Below are positions 41,601 through 53,399 of a stretch of 64,000 bases of DNA, one piece after another. Position 1 is the first letter of the stretch; the number at the start of each line of letters is the position of its first letter. The position numbers and the translations under genes are program-made. The stretch comes from Echinostoma caproni (lineage: Eukaryota > Platyhelminthes > Trematoda > Plagiorchiida > Echinostomatidae). The stretch is taken from positions 26,861 to 90,860 of the forward strand of contig UZAN01039503.1 in assembly GCA_900618425.1 (NCBI GenBank), read 5' to 3'. The notes beneath the pieces were generated by a model. That model had not been told where the DNA came from. It did no database searches and worked only from the letters and a program-made list of their open reading frames with translations.

Positions 41601-42544
41601 ATAGCCTATTCAGAGCACCAGTTGCTTAACTCATGAATAACTACACGAATTTCTCGTGACAGCAGTACTCCAAATAAAGTTGTTCTCATTGACAATCGTG
41701 AGTTAATTAGGTGGATACGTGTTTTGGAAACCAACTTCTTTCATACTCAAACACAGTCAGCCGTGACCTTCGTAATAATTAAAAACATTCCATCGCAAAC
41801 CTTAAATTCCTTTGATAAGTTAATGGTGGAGTTACTTTGAATGTATGCCTTTCCACGGTGTTTGACTTGCAGAAAATATTTTAGACCACCGGACGAGCTC
41901 ATTTTTGCCTCGAAAGTTCAGGTTAACTCAAAACCATGTTTGCACCAAGTGACCAAGTGTCAAATTTATTTGCACTTTTTATTTGTTTCCCAATTTTATC
42001 ACCTATATGCATCCGTCGCAAACGATACTATTAAACACGGGACAAAAAACTTAGTTTCCCATTTGTGTCTCAGTGAAACCTCCCTGGGTGGCGCATCACG
42101 GACGAATTAGTTGGAAAATTCGCAGTGGCAAACGTAGGTATGCATTATATCTGATATTGCTTTAAGGCAATGCGCTTGTCGTGGGCACGATAAAACTTGA
42201 GCCAGTCTCCGAGAATTCCCTGTTTAAAACTGCCAAGTTCCGCATTTAGATCAAACAACGTGCACCAACCCAGTCACAACTTGAATAAATCACTCGACAA
42301 TTGACTAAACTAGGATTACTAACAGACAGGTCAAACAAGGGGAAGCCATTGTTAGAATACAAAACACCGGTGAGGGTTTTTTTAATTGTTCACTTATCGC
42401 AGAGTAGAAATTTTCTGTGAAGTACGTGTGCTCACACGTTCACATGTACTTGTGTGTATGCCAAATGACCGGCTGTTCAACTTGTGGTCTGTAATTCATT
42501 GATTTAAACTGATGACCCTGCAGACCTGACTGGGCACAATCCTC
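32606..42544. other. Intron stretch: nothing recognised beyond gaps and short repeats
   Basis: About 9.9 kb of AT-rich sequence with an AT repeat (36455-36467) and a seven-N gap (36930-36936). A minus-strand frame at 40497-40730 has coding-like composition but no known domain; see findings. Confidence 0.5.
36930..36936. other. Seven-base N gap
   Basis: Run of seven N. No duplicated flank was seen. Confidence 0.98.
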
Positions 42545-42569
42545 AGTTCCTCTAGTCAACCATACATAC

Positions 42570-42665
42570 AGATGGATCCGGTGTTCAAAATCCGGAAGGG
42601 GCGGTGGATATGCACTGCGGTGGTTATGCACCTCTAATAAGAGCGATTTCGACTCTGGTGCTAGC
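42570..42665 (+). mobile_element. Decayed SINE of the hammerhead family (copy C)
   Basis: A B-box-like GTGTTCAAAATCC (42581-42593) is followed, at the same offset as in copy A, by GGTGGATATGCACTGC (42603-42618), against GGTGGATTCGCACTGC in copy A (14 of 16). Further on, a perfect hairpin CTCT-AATA-AGAG (42632-42643) is followed by CGA. It is bracketed by GCACC (42628-42632) and GGTGC (42657-42661). This resembles a hammerhead stem II inside stem I, with the CTGATGA core eroded to CTAATAA. Confidence 0.42.
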
Positions 42666-45600
42666 GTAGTTGACTAAACGAACTTAAGATTGAGCGTGAA
42701 GGTGAAGTCTGAAGATTGATCAGTTTGATTCAAACCGATTATCCCACACCACCAGTCACAAGTGACTGTGACCCAAATGTGAACCTGTAATGTTTTCTCC
42801 AAAGTATTGGGCATCTTGGTCATGTTAGCCAATTCCCAGCACAACAAAAGTTTGTAATAACAATATTAATCTACACACAATCTACATGACTAAAGAGTCA
42901 ACTTAAAGTAAAAATGTGCAAGATACAAAAATACTATCACTTAGATCATGTTTAATACAACCTCACATGGAGTATTTTTCGAAACCGCATTTCAATCCTT
43001 TGAACAAAAATCTTTTTATATGACAAAACATTCTTTTCATCTCTGAACTTTGCATCGAAATTGGTATGCCATCGAAAACATACGGACAAACAATAAGCTT
43101 CTTTTACACGGTAATTGTGTTTGGTGCCGAATTGGGACTGTCACTCAAACAAACTTGCAATTCTGACTTCCGATTAGACTGTTTCTCGGTGTCGCTTGTA
43201 TAGCCATCGATATGACAGCATTGTTGACCGGGAAGAGACTGACTGGTGATGGACAAGTACAACCCGCTGCTCTTAAAAACGTCCACCAGCAGGCAACTTC
43301 CCTCACGGTTTGACCGCAAATAAACTTTTATTTGTTCCAATGAGTATGTGAAAGTCTTTAAAACATATTCAAGATAAAAAAAACTCTTTTTATCGGCCCG
43401 AATTCCTATGAGTTTGTTGCTCAGTATTGACTGATAGGATGAAAACCGTTTGTCTAAAGCAAACTATCTTTCTGAAAGTACATTGAAACGCCAAAAAGAG
43501 ATTTTAGAAATACAGTTCAAAGAATTGTCAACTTGTTTTTCTCACCAGCTGTGGGGTAAAGCACGGCTCCTATCCGTGTTATTTTCCGTCACTTTTAAAC
43601 ACAGAAAATATCTTCCATAGAACGGTTGATTGTTACGGTCAATGTTCTTTTCCGTCAGCCGATTCTCTGAGTATAATTCTGACATCAGAACAACTCAGTC
43701 GCTAGGTGCGTATGAGAATAGCGGAAATTGCGATCCATGGGAATTTGTGAATAAGGTTACGTTTGAATAACCTTAACAGTAGTTTTTGTCTTTGATTTCG
43801 CAAAACCTGATTTTTTGAGATAACATGAAGGAAACTTCTCTGACTTTATTTTCTAGTGTTACGTGTTGCGATATCTTATACTACCTACCAAAAATAGACT
43901 TAACAGAATATAAATAATCTTTATTTTAACAGTTTGTTGAAAAATACCGCTCTAAGTTTCTTGCTCTACCAGAGGCTGACCATATCTTGCAGGATGTTTC
44001 AGATCAGCGACAACATATACATTGCATCTTTTTGAATTCCCGATTAAAGTGTTCTCACATAATCGTGTGAAAATGCACTGCATATTTGAGGTTAAACATA
44101 TCATAACGAGTCTAGTTGTTAAGTCTTAAGGTCAACGTTTTCACATACTAGTACCCTTGCAAGCCTGTTCAATTATTGTGGTTTGAACTGTATGTCAACG
44201 GTATACCTTGGTTGTGTAATTTCGTGAAGACAATTCTCGTTTAAGCGGGGAGCTAACATCGCAAATTAGTGACAGTTTTATTATGAAACTTGATAAATCC
44301 GTCAAGTGACTCGCAAAGTCCAGTTGTCTGCAATATAGTGATGCTACCGGGGTTTCTGCACAGACAACTCGAAATTTATGACTCTTATCTTTGTTTGATC
44401 ATGGAGATGAGATTCAGACCTTCATTTTGTTTTTCCTGTTCCTTTTGGTTACTATTTTATCAGGCCTCTGCAATGATGTACAACGAAACATGACGCAAGT
44501 ATCCAAATTTACAATGAGCCTAAACTGCTGGGTAGATGCTGATAAGTTTCATTTTAGAACACTTCATCAGAAATAAAAAGTATTTTTATTCTCTTGTCAT
44601 CGTAATTTCGCACGTTGTCAGCTAAATGTCATGAACAAGACACGGTTAAACTGTCATTTAGATAAAAGTTTGTTCTGCAAGTAACGAATAAGCATATTTT
44701 TAATAAACACCTCAATGAACGGAACGTGTCTTAGTAAACATCAGTCACTTTGATTGAGAGATAAGAACGAAAATATCAGTGTCACTATAGGAATGCAAAT
44801 AGGAATAAAGTGACAGCAGCTTGGTGGTCAGCTCCGCAGTCCATGTTCATTTACGATATATACAACAGTGAAATTATCATACGTTAATCGTTGAACGTAG
44901 AAACTCATTGTCTAACATGCTCATTCCATAAGCTGATGAACTATTTCCGGTTGTGCAAACAAAGGATCAATCGATCTGGGGTAATGATCGCATGATGAAT
45001 TTTCATAACAATTTGTTTTTCACTCGTAAACCTCAACTTGTAAATTCTCTATACAAACTATTTCACTAAGGCTACTTACTGAGACACACAAAATTATACC
45101 AGTAACACAGTGCGCATTTGATTGTACAACAGATGGAGCACTTTTGGATATTCCGTGACAAACGTTTGTGAAACATTGCATGCGCTCTTTGTCTAAAGGG
45201 CACCGTCAACGAATACACCACGTCAATCATTACTGAGTGAAATTATCCGTGCAGGCTTGGGCTTATAAGTCACACACACCTACTGATCCTTTTGACGATA
45301 GGTGCTGTAATCATTGGCTTATCTGTCAGACAGAAAAAACGAAAACCGTACACATGCAAGCAAATGTGCATCCGAACTATATCAAGGAAGGTGTTCGTCC
45401 CATGCCATACATTTTCATTATGATCCTGGAAGCGAATCTTTGTTGCCAGCTTTATATGCTATTCCTAGTTGCAGTAAGTAATGCGGTGCGCGGTTTGCGT
45501 AAACGGAAACGTTTGATTTTATTAAAGTTACACGTTGTTCATTCTTTTATTTTTAGATAAGAGAACAGAAGCCACGCTGTTACGACCTAATGAGGTCGGA

Positions 45601-48600
45601 AATGGGAACAAATTGATTTTCAAAAGGATGATGTATGAGCTTCCAACCATCGGAGCGTAACGGTATTATATTACGTACTGATTAACTGATTTATAACAAC
45701 TACCCTAAAGATATTCAAGATAATAACAGTTTTCCGCACTTCAATCATAATATATTCCATCGACGAAGAATCCTGAATTTTCAACGTCGTTCAACGTAAT
45801 GAACGACTGAACAGAAACCGGTAAGGCGATTCAATCACAAAAGCGAAATAATTTTCCGAAAAGCTCCAAAGAATACGTGTCAACCATATCATAGCTGATA
45901 ATGAAGTTTCTTGTTTTTCATCTTAGTATTCAGAGCTACTAATGGGAATAAAAATTTGACCGTCATAGTGCGGTTTTGTGCTCCCACAAGAGCATAACTC
46001 GTAAGACAACCGATTGAAAACAACACTATCGGAGTGTCGGGACTCAGGTTTAGCGAGAGTAAGAATGACAATATCGGAATGGAAAATTCACAAATCACAT
46101 TACACGTACCGGTAAAGTGGATTGGGCAAACTTTCAGAGTATTAGGCTTTATGTCGATCACATCGCATTTTGATAATATTTGAATGCATAATTTTCTTGA
46201 TATTTCGATCGTTCTATCACCGATTTCTTTTTGAGACCGTAATCAAGGGCAATCTTTGGACATGCTTGTATGAGGCGTAAATTAAAAATTGCCCTCACTT
46301 CTTAAATTGATGTTTTGCATCAAAAAAAGTAAAAAAGCAAACATTCTTCACATATTTCCCATGAAGTAGACACAAAAATACCAAAACTATATTTTCTAGA
46401 AAGTTATAATAGTTTGCAACATCTGGGCTTAAAATAACGGCTGGACTGTATAACCGTTTTGATTTCTCTGTAAGACATATCAAAATTAGATCTGAGTCTT
46501 CAATAAATATTTAATACTCTTTTTAGGTTTATAAATAAATCAAATGGATCTGAGTTTATCTACTGTCCGTCTCCCTCAGATTAAGATAATTCATTGATAC
46601 ATAATATGTTCAGGAAATAGGCGTCTGAAACTTATCTATTTCCTGGATTATCTTTGATGACCATTGAGTGCGAATAGAGTGAGAATATAATTATGCCTAA
46701 AAGTAATGCATAAAACTGTTTTAGTTGCGTGAAAACTGTCAAGCAGTGTAAAAATGAAAGACAAAGAAAATTTCTACCTCATCCATAAACCAGAACATCA
46801 TTTTGTGCTAACGCAAGACATAGTTTAAGGCCATTTTTCTTTCAATAATTTTGAAGCTATAAAAAAACAGTTCAGCTTAAGCTTGTTTCACGATGACACT
46901 AAATCACCGATCATTCAGAGTAAATGATACTAATGTTTAGCGTCGCTTGTCCCCCTCGCGCAATCCTTTTCCACAAGTTCCATTTCTTGATGTCTATCGA
47001 CAGTTGAATGGACCACACGTTGGGGCATAGAGATCGGTCTGAATAAAGAACTGAACTTCAATGGACTTTAATGTTTCACACTAACTCGCTATTTCGTTTT
47101 TCCATGTTTGATTGGCATTCTATACACAGGGCCGTGTTCCACAGATTATCGATCGCGGTTAACTGATGGGTGATAGGTGATGCAAAAATATCCTTTTTAA
47201 AAATACATATTGCTGTCCGCATTTAAATGATAATCTACAGGCTGTATTGTAAACTGTTTGATTTTAAACTTCAATCAGGGGTTGTTTTATGAAAACATGC
47301 CCAAACTCATTGTTTTTCATGGTAAATTCTCGAGAAAATAAACCTTTCACCTTGAACGTTAACTGCCTTTTAAACTGATCATGATTTTACTCAATGAAGT
47401 GCTGACGAGGTATAACAAGCAGTAGGTTATCAATAACATTGGATTCAATTTATATATGGCTTGGTAATCACATGGTGGCTGTGCGTTCCTTTCATAGTAA
47501 GCTGAAGAGCACTCATACTGATTTCAGCTAGTGACTGTTTACCCCTGTCCCACATCCAGTCACAGAAAACGACGCTACGTTCGCGCCAACCACAACTAAT
47601 CCTGGTTATATAATGTTTTGACTGTCGAAGGACTCTTCACAAAGATATATGGGTGTGAAACGTAACCGAAACTTCGTTTTATTATGCCACTGTTATTCAG
47701 CAGTAGGGAATGTGCACATATACACACGTTTGACATCGTTATTTATACATTCTAATACCGGACTTTGGTTTCACCGATATTTCCCGATTCCCCAACAGCT
47801 TATCTTCCAATGCTCACATACAGTCAAACTTGTGCAAACAATCACATGTGTGTATGTGCTTCTCATTGTATGCATGCGTGCTGTTTACCTCCTGCTCAAA
47901 CCTGTGAGACAATCTTCCGCAGACAAACTCCCATCTGTCCAGGGTGTGGTTCCAAGTGATTGGACTAATTTACCATTGATTTTTCTCATCGGGTTTCTTA
48001 GATTTGGTCTGCGTGTTTCATTGTTCGTGAGAGATGTTCTGATTTAGAAATTCTGTTACACCAACCGGATTGAATGTGGACAAAAAGGACCGAAAACATA
48101 AAGGCTGGCACACACACTAACACATGTTCAGCGCACGCTGCATTTAACTATAATGTATTGTATAAAGGGATGTTGCGTCAACAAACGGACTCGCAACCGG
48201 GGCGTGTTTTCAACTATGAGTATGCTAGGACACATCATGCACAAGAGCGGTATTGAATTTTTTTAATCGCTACATTCAACATGTAATGAAAGGTAGTTCG
48301 TGACGATGAAGGTTATTTGCATCTTCTGATACCAAACTGGAACATGTGAATCTTATCTATTTCAGTGGATGACAATAGTGATTCATTTAAAATTTTGATT
48401 AACTTTTCAAAAAATATCTGCCAAGCACCTCATTAAGTAACCAACAATATCATACACAGTGGGAAGGTTTCCGAATAGTACATTATGGAATCAGGATGAA
48501 CAGATCGTTAATTCTTTCGTCCAAATGAATTCCATGCACATGTGATCAGGCAACATTGGGGAAATATATAATACGGAGAAATCATTCATGTTTCTGCTGA
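42666..48600. other. Intron stretch: no gene recognised
   Basis: AT-rich. A minus-strand frame at 43104-43340 has coding-like composition (see findings). The longest plus-strand frame (47649-48047, 132 codons) shows no domain and overlaps another open frame of equal quality, so I treat it as chance. Confidence 0.5.
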
Positions 48601-48795
48601 AGTGGCGGTGGTGACCCGGTGGTAACGTCACCAAATTACCACCTCGGGGGACGTGTGTTCGAACCCCACCACTACCGCCTGACTTTCCCATGGTAGCCCT
48701 TTGATTGGCCGCTCCCCCCTTCCTGAAGATTGTTTCATTGTGTACTCAATAAAAGGAAGTAAAAATGAAAAATTGAAGAAAAGAAAAAAGTGAAC
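48601..48795 (+). mobile_element. tRNA-derived SINE with well-kept tRNA-like head
   Basis: Positions 48604-48679 (76 bases, the length of a tRNA) fold in tRNA style. GGCGGTGGTG at the start pairs with CACTACCGCC at the end (ten pairs, one G-T). GGTGAC pairs with GTCACC around a D-like loop containing GGTGG. A T-arm holds TTCGAAC, with GTGTG and CCCAC largely paired. The A box is TGGTGACCCGGTGGTAACG and the B box GTGTTCGAACCCC (48655-48667). The anticodon arm does not form, and no CCA follows. A tRNA-unrelated body and an A-rich tail (about 48748-48795, after CTCAATAAAAGG) follow, as in SINEs. A single tRNA pseudogene is the alternative, but the body and tail favour a SINE. Confidence 0.65.
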
Positions 48796-50030
48796 AAGAC
48801 TCAGTTGTTTTGACAAAATGCACTAAGTTGGTTAAAGCAATATATGCGCGAGGGACCGCCTTCCTCTGGTCCGGACTGCACAGAAATGAACCATAACTCA
48901 GCGGGATCAAGGAGGGGGACTTAGAGCATGAACTGTAATTCTGATAGCCAATGCTTTAATTTCAACCGATAATTGCTGAACTCGGACAAATTTCTGATCT
49001 TGTAATTGTACAGTAACTACTGTTCGATAAAATGACTCAATACGTTGTTGATTATGAAAACATAATTGTACACTCCAGCAGGTAATACGAATAAAGAAGT
49101 TTTCATTTTGAGTGTTCTGCAAAACATAGCTGAATGTTATTTTAATTATTTTCTATTAGAGATGCTCTGAATAGGGATCAACAGATTGTATTATCAAACG
49201 CTTTGTACACTTTTCCTATTTACACATCACATTTTCCCGATCGCAGTGTGGACAATCCGGAATTTGAAGCAGTTCAGAACGACAGTATCATTTCTATTAA
49301 CCGGTAGTAATATACAGTGCTTTTAGGGAACACTTGTATAACGCTCATTACCTTAAATAGCCATTGACAAGCGGTTATTCTGCACAAGTTGTTATTTATT
49401 TATTTTCCTTTTACTATTCGCTACAGTACTCACCACTGTATTGGCAGATATGTAAGAGAGTGAAGCCCTTAGCGGTTTGCAGTCTGAATCCTCACCATGT
49501 GGATGAGCAATCACATCGCCTGATGCTTGTTACATTGCGTTAGAAGTAGATCTGTGGGGCTGTGCACCGCAATAAATTGTTGCATCTGTTTCAAACATGT
49601 AACCAAACAATCATGAAGCAGTTTCGCTCAAAATAAAGCCTCAGTGCAACCGCATATTAGTTATGCTACTGTCCGATATTTATACATATAGACCAGTTCT
49701 TTTGTTGGACATTTTGTCAATGCCTAGACGTTCCCGAAGTCGGTGCAATAACTTCAGTGTTATAGGTTGTAGCAGCAAAGTAAGTGAGAGTATTACTAGG
49801 TCTACACCGTGGTATGTTACAAATATTAACTGGAAATTCCGTTCACCAAGCTGCAATGGATCAGATTAGATGGCATGGACAATAGCAATTAAATCAGATT
49901 TCTTATAAAGAGAGCAGTTAGGCTTCTCCGGTTTATCGACCTCAAACAAGCATCACAATCGTCCTCTCACATTACGTACTAACGCAGCTGCTCTTGGCTT
50001 TCAAAGTCAGATGCAGCTAGTTGATTGAGT

Positions 50031-50045
50031 CGCGCGCGCGCACGC
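50031..50045. repeat. (CG)n tract
   Basis: Alternating CG followed by CACGCAC; unusual in this AT-rich intron. Confidence 0.85.
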
Positions 50046-50191
50046 ACATACGAGAACGAACATCTTGCTTATTTGACGCTGATTTCAGCCATCAAAGCAG
50101 CCTCTGTCAGGTGCAGTTGCTGTTGAATCGGATCGAATCCTCAAACATGTGTTCAATGATTTGTGTGTGTGTACATGGTCGGTTGTGTTAA

Positions 50192-50203
50192 CCCCCCCCC
50201 CCC
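50192..50203. repeat. Poly-C run
   Basis: Twelve C in a row. Confidence 0.9.
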
Positions 50204-51449
50204 ACTCATGTCCATCAAAATAACGCGGCAATTGTTTTCGATTAAAGTCTAGAAAGGACAGGGATCGTGAACGAATGAATTTACGACGTTTCGAACTTTG
50301 ACTCATACTCCGGTTCACAGCAATCAGAAATTTATAACTGCAAAGTGGAGTTCGTTTCTATTTTGCAAAATAATGTGGTATCCAGCAAATCTAATAAATT
50401 TATCGACTGAGTTTCCCCTATTATTTTCCATTGTATATAAGCACTGGAGGTTTTTGGTGAATATAAAACACTGGCCAGTCAAGAGATGGACAATAATCGA
50501 TAATGTTTTAAGTCAAAACATAGATATAACCAAAATGAGATGCTATATTGACCATAGGAACATCGATTTATAGGTAACTCAAACGTGACGCGGTTTTGTC
50601 TTTCAGTGGGTCTTTTGGATAGTTATTGATTTAGCAGTCTGTTTGATATATTTTTATGTCGCAGCGATTCAATTTTCACCATCTTGTTGTAATTCCAGGT
50701 TTGTCATTGAGTAATCGACATATTAATATCACTCAATCGGTTGGGTTTGATGGGAGGATCACACAAACTGTTTGTGAGTTAATAGGTTCCTATCACCCCG
50801 TAAAACCCCTTTTCGACCACTAAAAATGTTCCTCAAATACAGCCTATCATCCAGATGGAATAAAATAATCAGTCACAGCACGCAAAAGTTTACAAAACAC
50901 GAATCTTAGTAAAAGGAAACCCCATATTGAACTAAATATTCACGAGCAAAATGATTTGCTAATCAATTAGTTAATTAGGATTTTCAAGATATCCTTATAA
51001 AACTGTCCTTTTAGGTTACTTATCTCTTCTCTGATCAAAATTGATTTAGCAAGGATTAGTTGATGAATACATTAACCAATACGGTCAGTTCATTTGACCT
51101 AATTCTGATTGGTTCCGTGAATATCATGTATCGGATATTTTGCTAATGTAATTAGAAAAAAACTGATGGGTTACACTTCCATTTGTCGCACAGAATGAGT
51201 GTCACCCATGATGCTTAGTTGGCTGTTTCATGCTTTCTGTGAACGTAGTGAACCAATATTACCCTTAGACGACTGTTGTTTTATTCATTTTCAGTTTGGA
51301 ATGCACACTGACCAACTATTGAAATGTGAATTCATTTTGTAACAGCAATCTGACAATCGATTATCAGAGGTGCTTGAAGTGCTGGAGACTTATCATTTTC
51401 ATTCGGGGCACCAGGGAACATGTTAAATTCTCCTATACAATACTTTTAG

Positions 51450-51625
51450 CGGATATTCATTTTCTAAGCCCGAGGACTTTATCTTCCTGAACAAAATCAT
51501 ATTTTGTACCACTCTGCCAAAATATACGTTGGGGTAATTGCCCAAGTCTATAAATTCACTGAGATTCGAACCCTGAGCTGCCATATTGTCGCTCTAACTC
51601 GCTATATGAGTAGTTTATCAGCGTA
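51450..51625 (-). mobile_element. tRNA-derived SINE-like element
   Basis: On the minus strand, AGCGAGTTAGAGCG (51590-51603) matches the second half of a tRNA A-box region. GGGTTCGAATC (51563-51573) is a near-perfect B box. The distance between them is right for a Pol III promoter. Sequence downstream (GACTTGGGCAATTACCCC and following) would be the body. It does not align with the hammerhead family or with the element at 48601. No second copy lies in the window. Confidence 0.48.
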
Positions 51626-52118
51626 ATCGGCATATGTTTCGGATTACAAGGAGTAAACACTACCTGTGACAACTCATTTTGTGTACAAGGAGTTATTTAT
51701 TTCAACCTTTTGAGTCATTGACTGTATTGCTGTGTTGTTTTAAAGCCCTGAATTGCACAGCCCAATGAGTTTCCAACATAGAATTTCCATTTATTTCTCT
51801 TGGGTTGTAAGCCACACATGAGCTCCGTTGAAATGAGGAAAAACGGATAGATTATCAAGTTTGAGAAGTTTGTTGACCTGCCTCAGTCATTAGAACAAAC
51901 ATGAGGCACAAATGAATGCAGCGATTAGCCTCTGGATTTCTAAAGTCTAATTAGGACCTTCTGAATAGAATGCTGAACAAGATTTAAGCACTTTTCTTAG
52001 ATGGAAATGAGTATTCTATGGCTGCAGCCCCTCGTCTTTTTTCATTCAAACTCATTCTACCAACTGCCGTGAGTAGAGTTTCTAGATAAAAGCGATACAC
52101 AGCGATCAAAGTGAATAA
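51626..52118. other. First bases of the innexin intron
   Basis: The innexin reading frame stays open past the donor to a stop at 51984. Retention of the intron would therefore add about 46 residues (VSLFTLIAVYRF and so on) and truncate the channel before TM3. I see no sign that this form is used. No other feature was seen. Confidence 0.5.
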
Positions 52119-52124
52119 ACTCAC

Positions 52125-52532
52125 ATGTATACCAGATTGCCAATTGAATAATCTCCATATGATACATGGCAAGTTAAATAGAAACGCTTGTAACATTAGA
52201 ATGAACGGAACCCATTGATAGTAGTGAATTTTACGATCTTCCCGGTCGGCGATTTTCACGGGAACAGACACATCATTGGTTGGAATGAAATACGTACTGG
52301 TCACCCAACACACGGACTCAGCATATTCTTCCTGGGCTCGGGTGAATTCAGTCGGAACCCAACAGGCAATTGGTTTGCCAATATATTGACGTGCTGAAAT
52401 GACCAGGGTAAAAATGACCAGCAGTAGTGTGGTGAATGTGTGACTGAATCGATCTGAGAAGTCATCATCCCGACGAAATTTGCCCGCGTCGAGCTTAAAT
52501 TTGGTGAGACCAGCGAAAAAGTGTGTGTCCAT
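52125..52532 (-). CDS. Innexin, exon 1 (N-terminus, TM1, loop 1, TM2)
   Basis: Encodes residues 1-136. The start ATG (52530-52532) has A at -3 and G at +4. An in-frame TAG lies eight codons upstream (52557-52559), so this start is well supported. The order is a short cytoplasmic N-terminus, TM1 at about 33-51, and a first extracellular loop with paired cysteines C57 and C75. It is followed by the innexin signature YYQWVPF (104-110) and TM2 at about 107-126. The exon ends NWQSGIH, then GTGAGT. With exon 2 it forms one 610-residue innexin. Expression is not readable from the sequence, and I see no clear TATA box. Confidence 0.95.
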
Positions 52533-52575
52533 GATCGCTAGCCACCACAGGCGGGCCTACAAACAGCTCAGCTGG

Positions 52576-52610
52576 ACTCCAGTGGGCTAGGTCATTGTTT
52601 TTGAGCAGAT
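52576..52610 (+). repeat. 35-base sequence repeated across the gap (left copy)
   Basis: ACTCCAGTGGGCTAGGTCAT and the following 15 bases abut the N run and recur exactly at 53058-53092 on its other side. Confidence 0.98.
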
Positions 52611-53057
52611 NNNNNNNNNNNNNNNNNNNNNNNNNNNNNNNNNNNNNNNNNNNNNNNNNNNNNNNNNNNNNNNNNNNNNNNNNNNNNNNNNNNNNNNNNN
52701 NNNNNNNNNNNNNNNNNNNNNNNNNNNNNNNNNNNNNNNNNNNNNNNNNNNNNNNNNNNNNNNNNNNNNNNNNNNNNNNNNNNNNNNNNNNNNNNNNNNN
52801 NNNNNNNNNNNNNNNNNNNNNNNNNNNNNNNNNNNNNNNNNNNNNNNNNNNNNNNNNNNNNNNNNNNNNNNNNNNNNNNNNNNNNNNNNNNNNNNNNNNN
52901 NNNNNNNNNNNNNNNNNNNNNNNNNNNNNNNNNNNNNNNNNNNNNNNNNNNNNNNNNNNNNNNNNNNNNNNNNNNNNNNNNNNNNNNNNNNNNNNNNNNN
53001 NNNNNNNNNNNNNNNNNNNNNNNNNNNNNNNNNNNNNNNNNNNNNNNNNNNNNNNNN
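52611..53057. other. 447-base N gap, probably spurious
   Basis: The run of N is bounded on both sides by the same 35 bases. That is the expected signature of two overlapping contig ends scaffolded with an estimated gap. The open frames reported across it are made of N. Confidence 0.9.
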
Positions 53058-53092
53058 ACTCCAGTGGGCTAGGTCATTGTTTTTGAGCAGAT
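53058..53092 (+). repeat. 35-base sequence repeated across the gap (right copy)
   Basis: Exact match to 52576-52610. Confidence 0.98.
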
Positions 53093-53399
53093 AAATTGTC
53101 ACACAAATGTCCGCATGCGTTTGAAACCTCTCGAAAAACCACGAGTAGGTTTGCTGGTCGACAACTCTGTAATGATGTTCAACAATTCACCGAAGACGAG
53201 CTCTCCAGCCTTATAAGTACACAAAACAGATCACAGTTTGATGTCGATTTATTTGGAAAAACAGCTATGCACGACCAAATATTCCATCATTCTTCCCTGA
53301 ACCGGTGTGAGAGCAGTACAAAGGAAATGGTTACTTCCACGGGTTGAGTGCGAGACCGAAAAATGAATTAGAATAATTTACGCTACACGAGGTGATATA

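Larger units (their letters stand above)
48796..51499. other. Intron stretch: simple repeats, no gene recognised
   Basis: A GC-richer segment at about 48848-48930 contains the hairpin GGACC/GGTCC (48853-48872) and may belong to the SINE just upstream. It also holds a CG repeat (50031-50045), a TG tract near 50162 and a run of 12 C (50192-50203). Confidence 0.5.
4125..52124 (-). other. 48-kb innexin intron
   Basis: The donor is GTGAGT on the minus strand (52119-52124), directly after codon CAT of residue H136. The acceptor is TTTTGTTTTCCTTAG (minus strand, 4125-4139). Both junctions are phase 0, and the join gives NWQSGIH-LSSIMEV, which continues the innexin fold after TM2. The nominal length is 48,000 bases and includes small N runs at 5050, 11126, 11381 and 36930-36936. 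No alternative innexin exon was recognised inside. Confidence 0.88.
52533..53399 (-). promoter_or_regulatory. 5' flank and probable 5' UTR/promoter region of the innexin
   Basis: Sequence directly upstream of the start ATG, interrupted by the N gap. I cannot place a transcription start or core promoter element. The plus-strand frame at 53096-53347 opens at a non-ATG codon and has no known domain; it lies in the place expected for innexin leader sequence. Confidence 0.35.

Noticed and set aside
45237..45560. Plus-strand 107-codon frame with a hydrophobic segment
   Set aside because: Non-ATG start and no recognisable domain; consistent with chance.
47649..48047. Plus-strand 132-codon frame, the longest on that strand in the intron
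   Set aside because: Starts at ATG, but has no domain, overlaps another open frame of similar quality, and this length is expected by chance in 48 kb.
48604..48679. Functional tRNA gene
   Set aside because: The anticodon arm does not form, and the sequence continues into a SINE-like body and A-rich tail.
52587..53102. Two long open frames across the N gap
   Set aside because: They consist of unknown bases.
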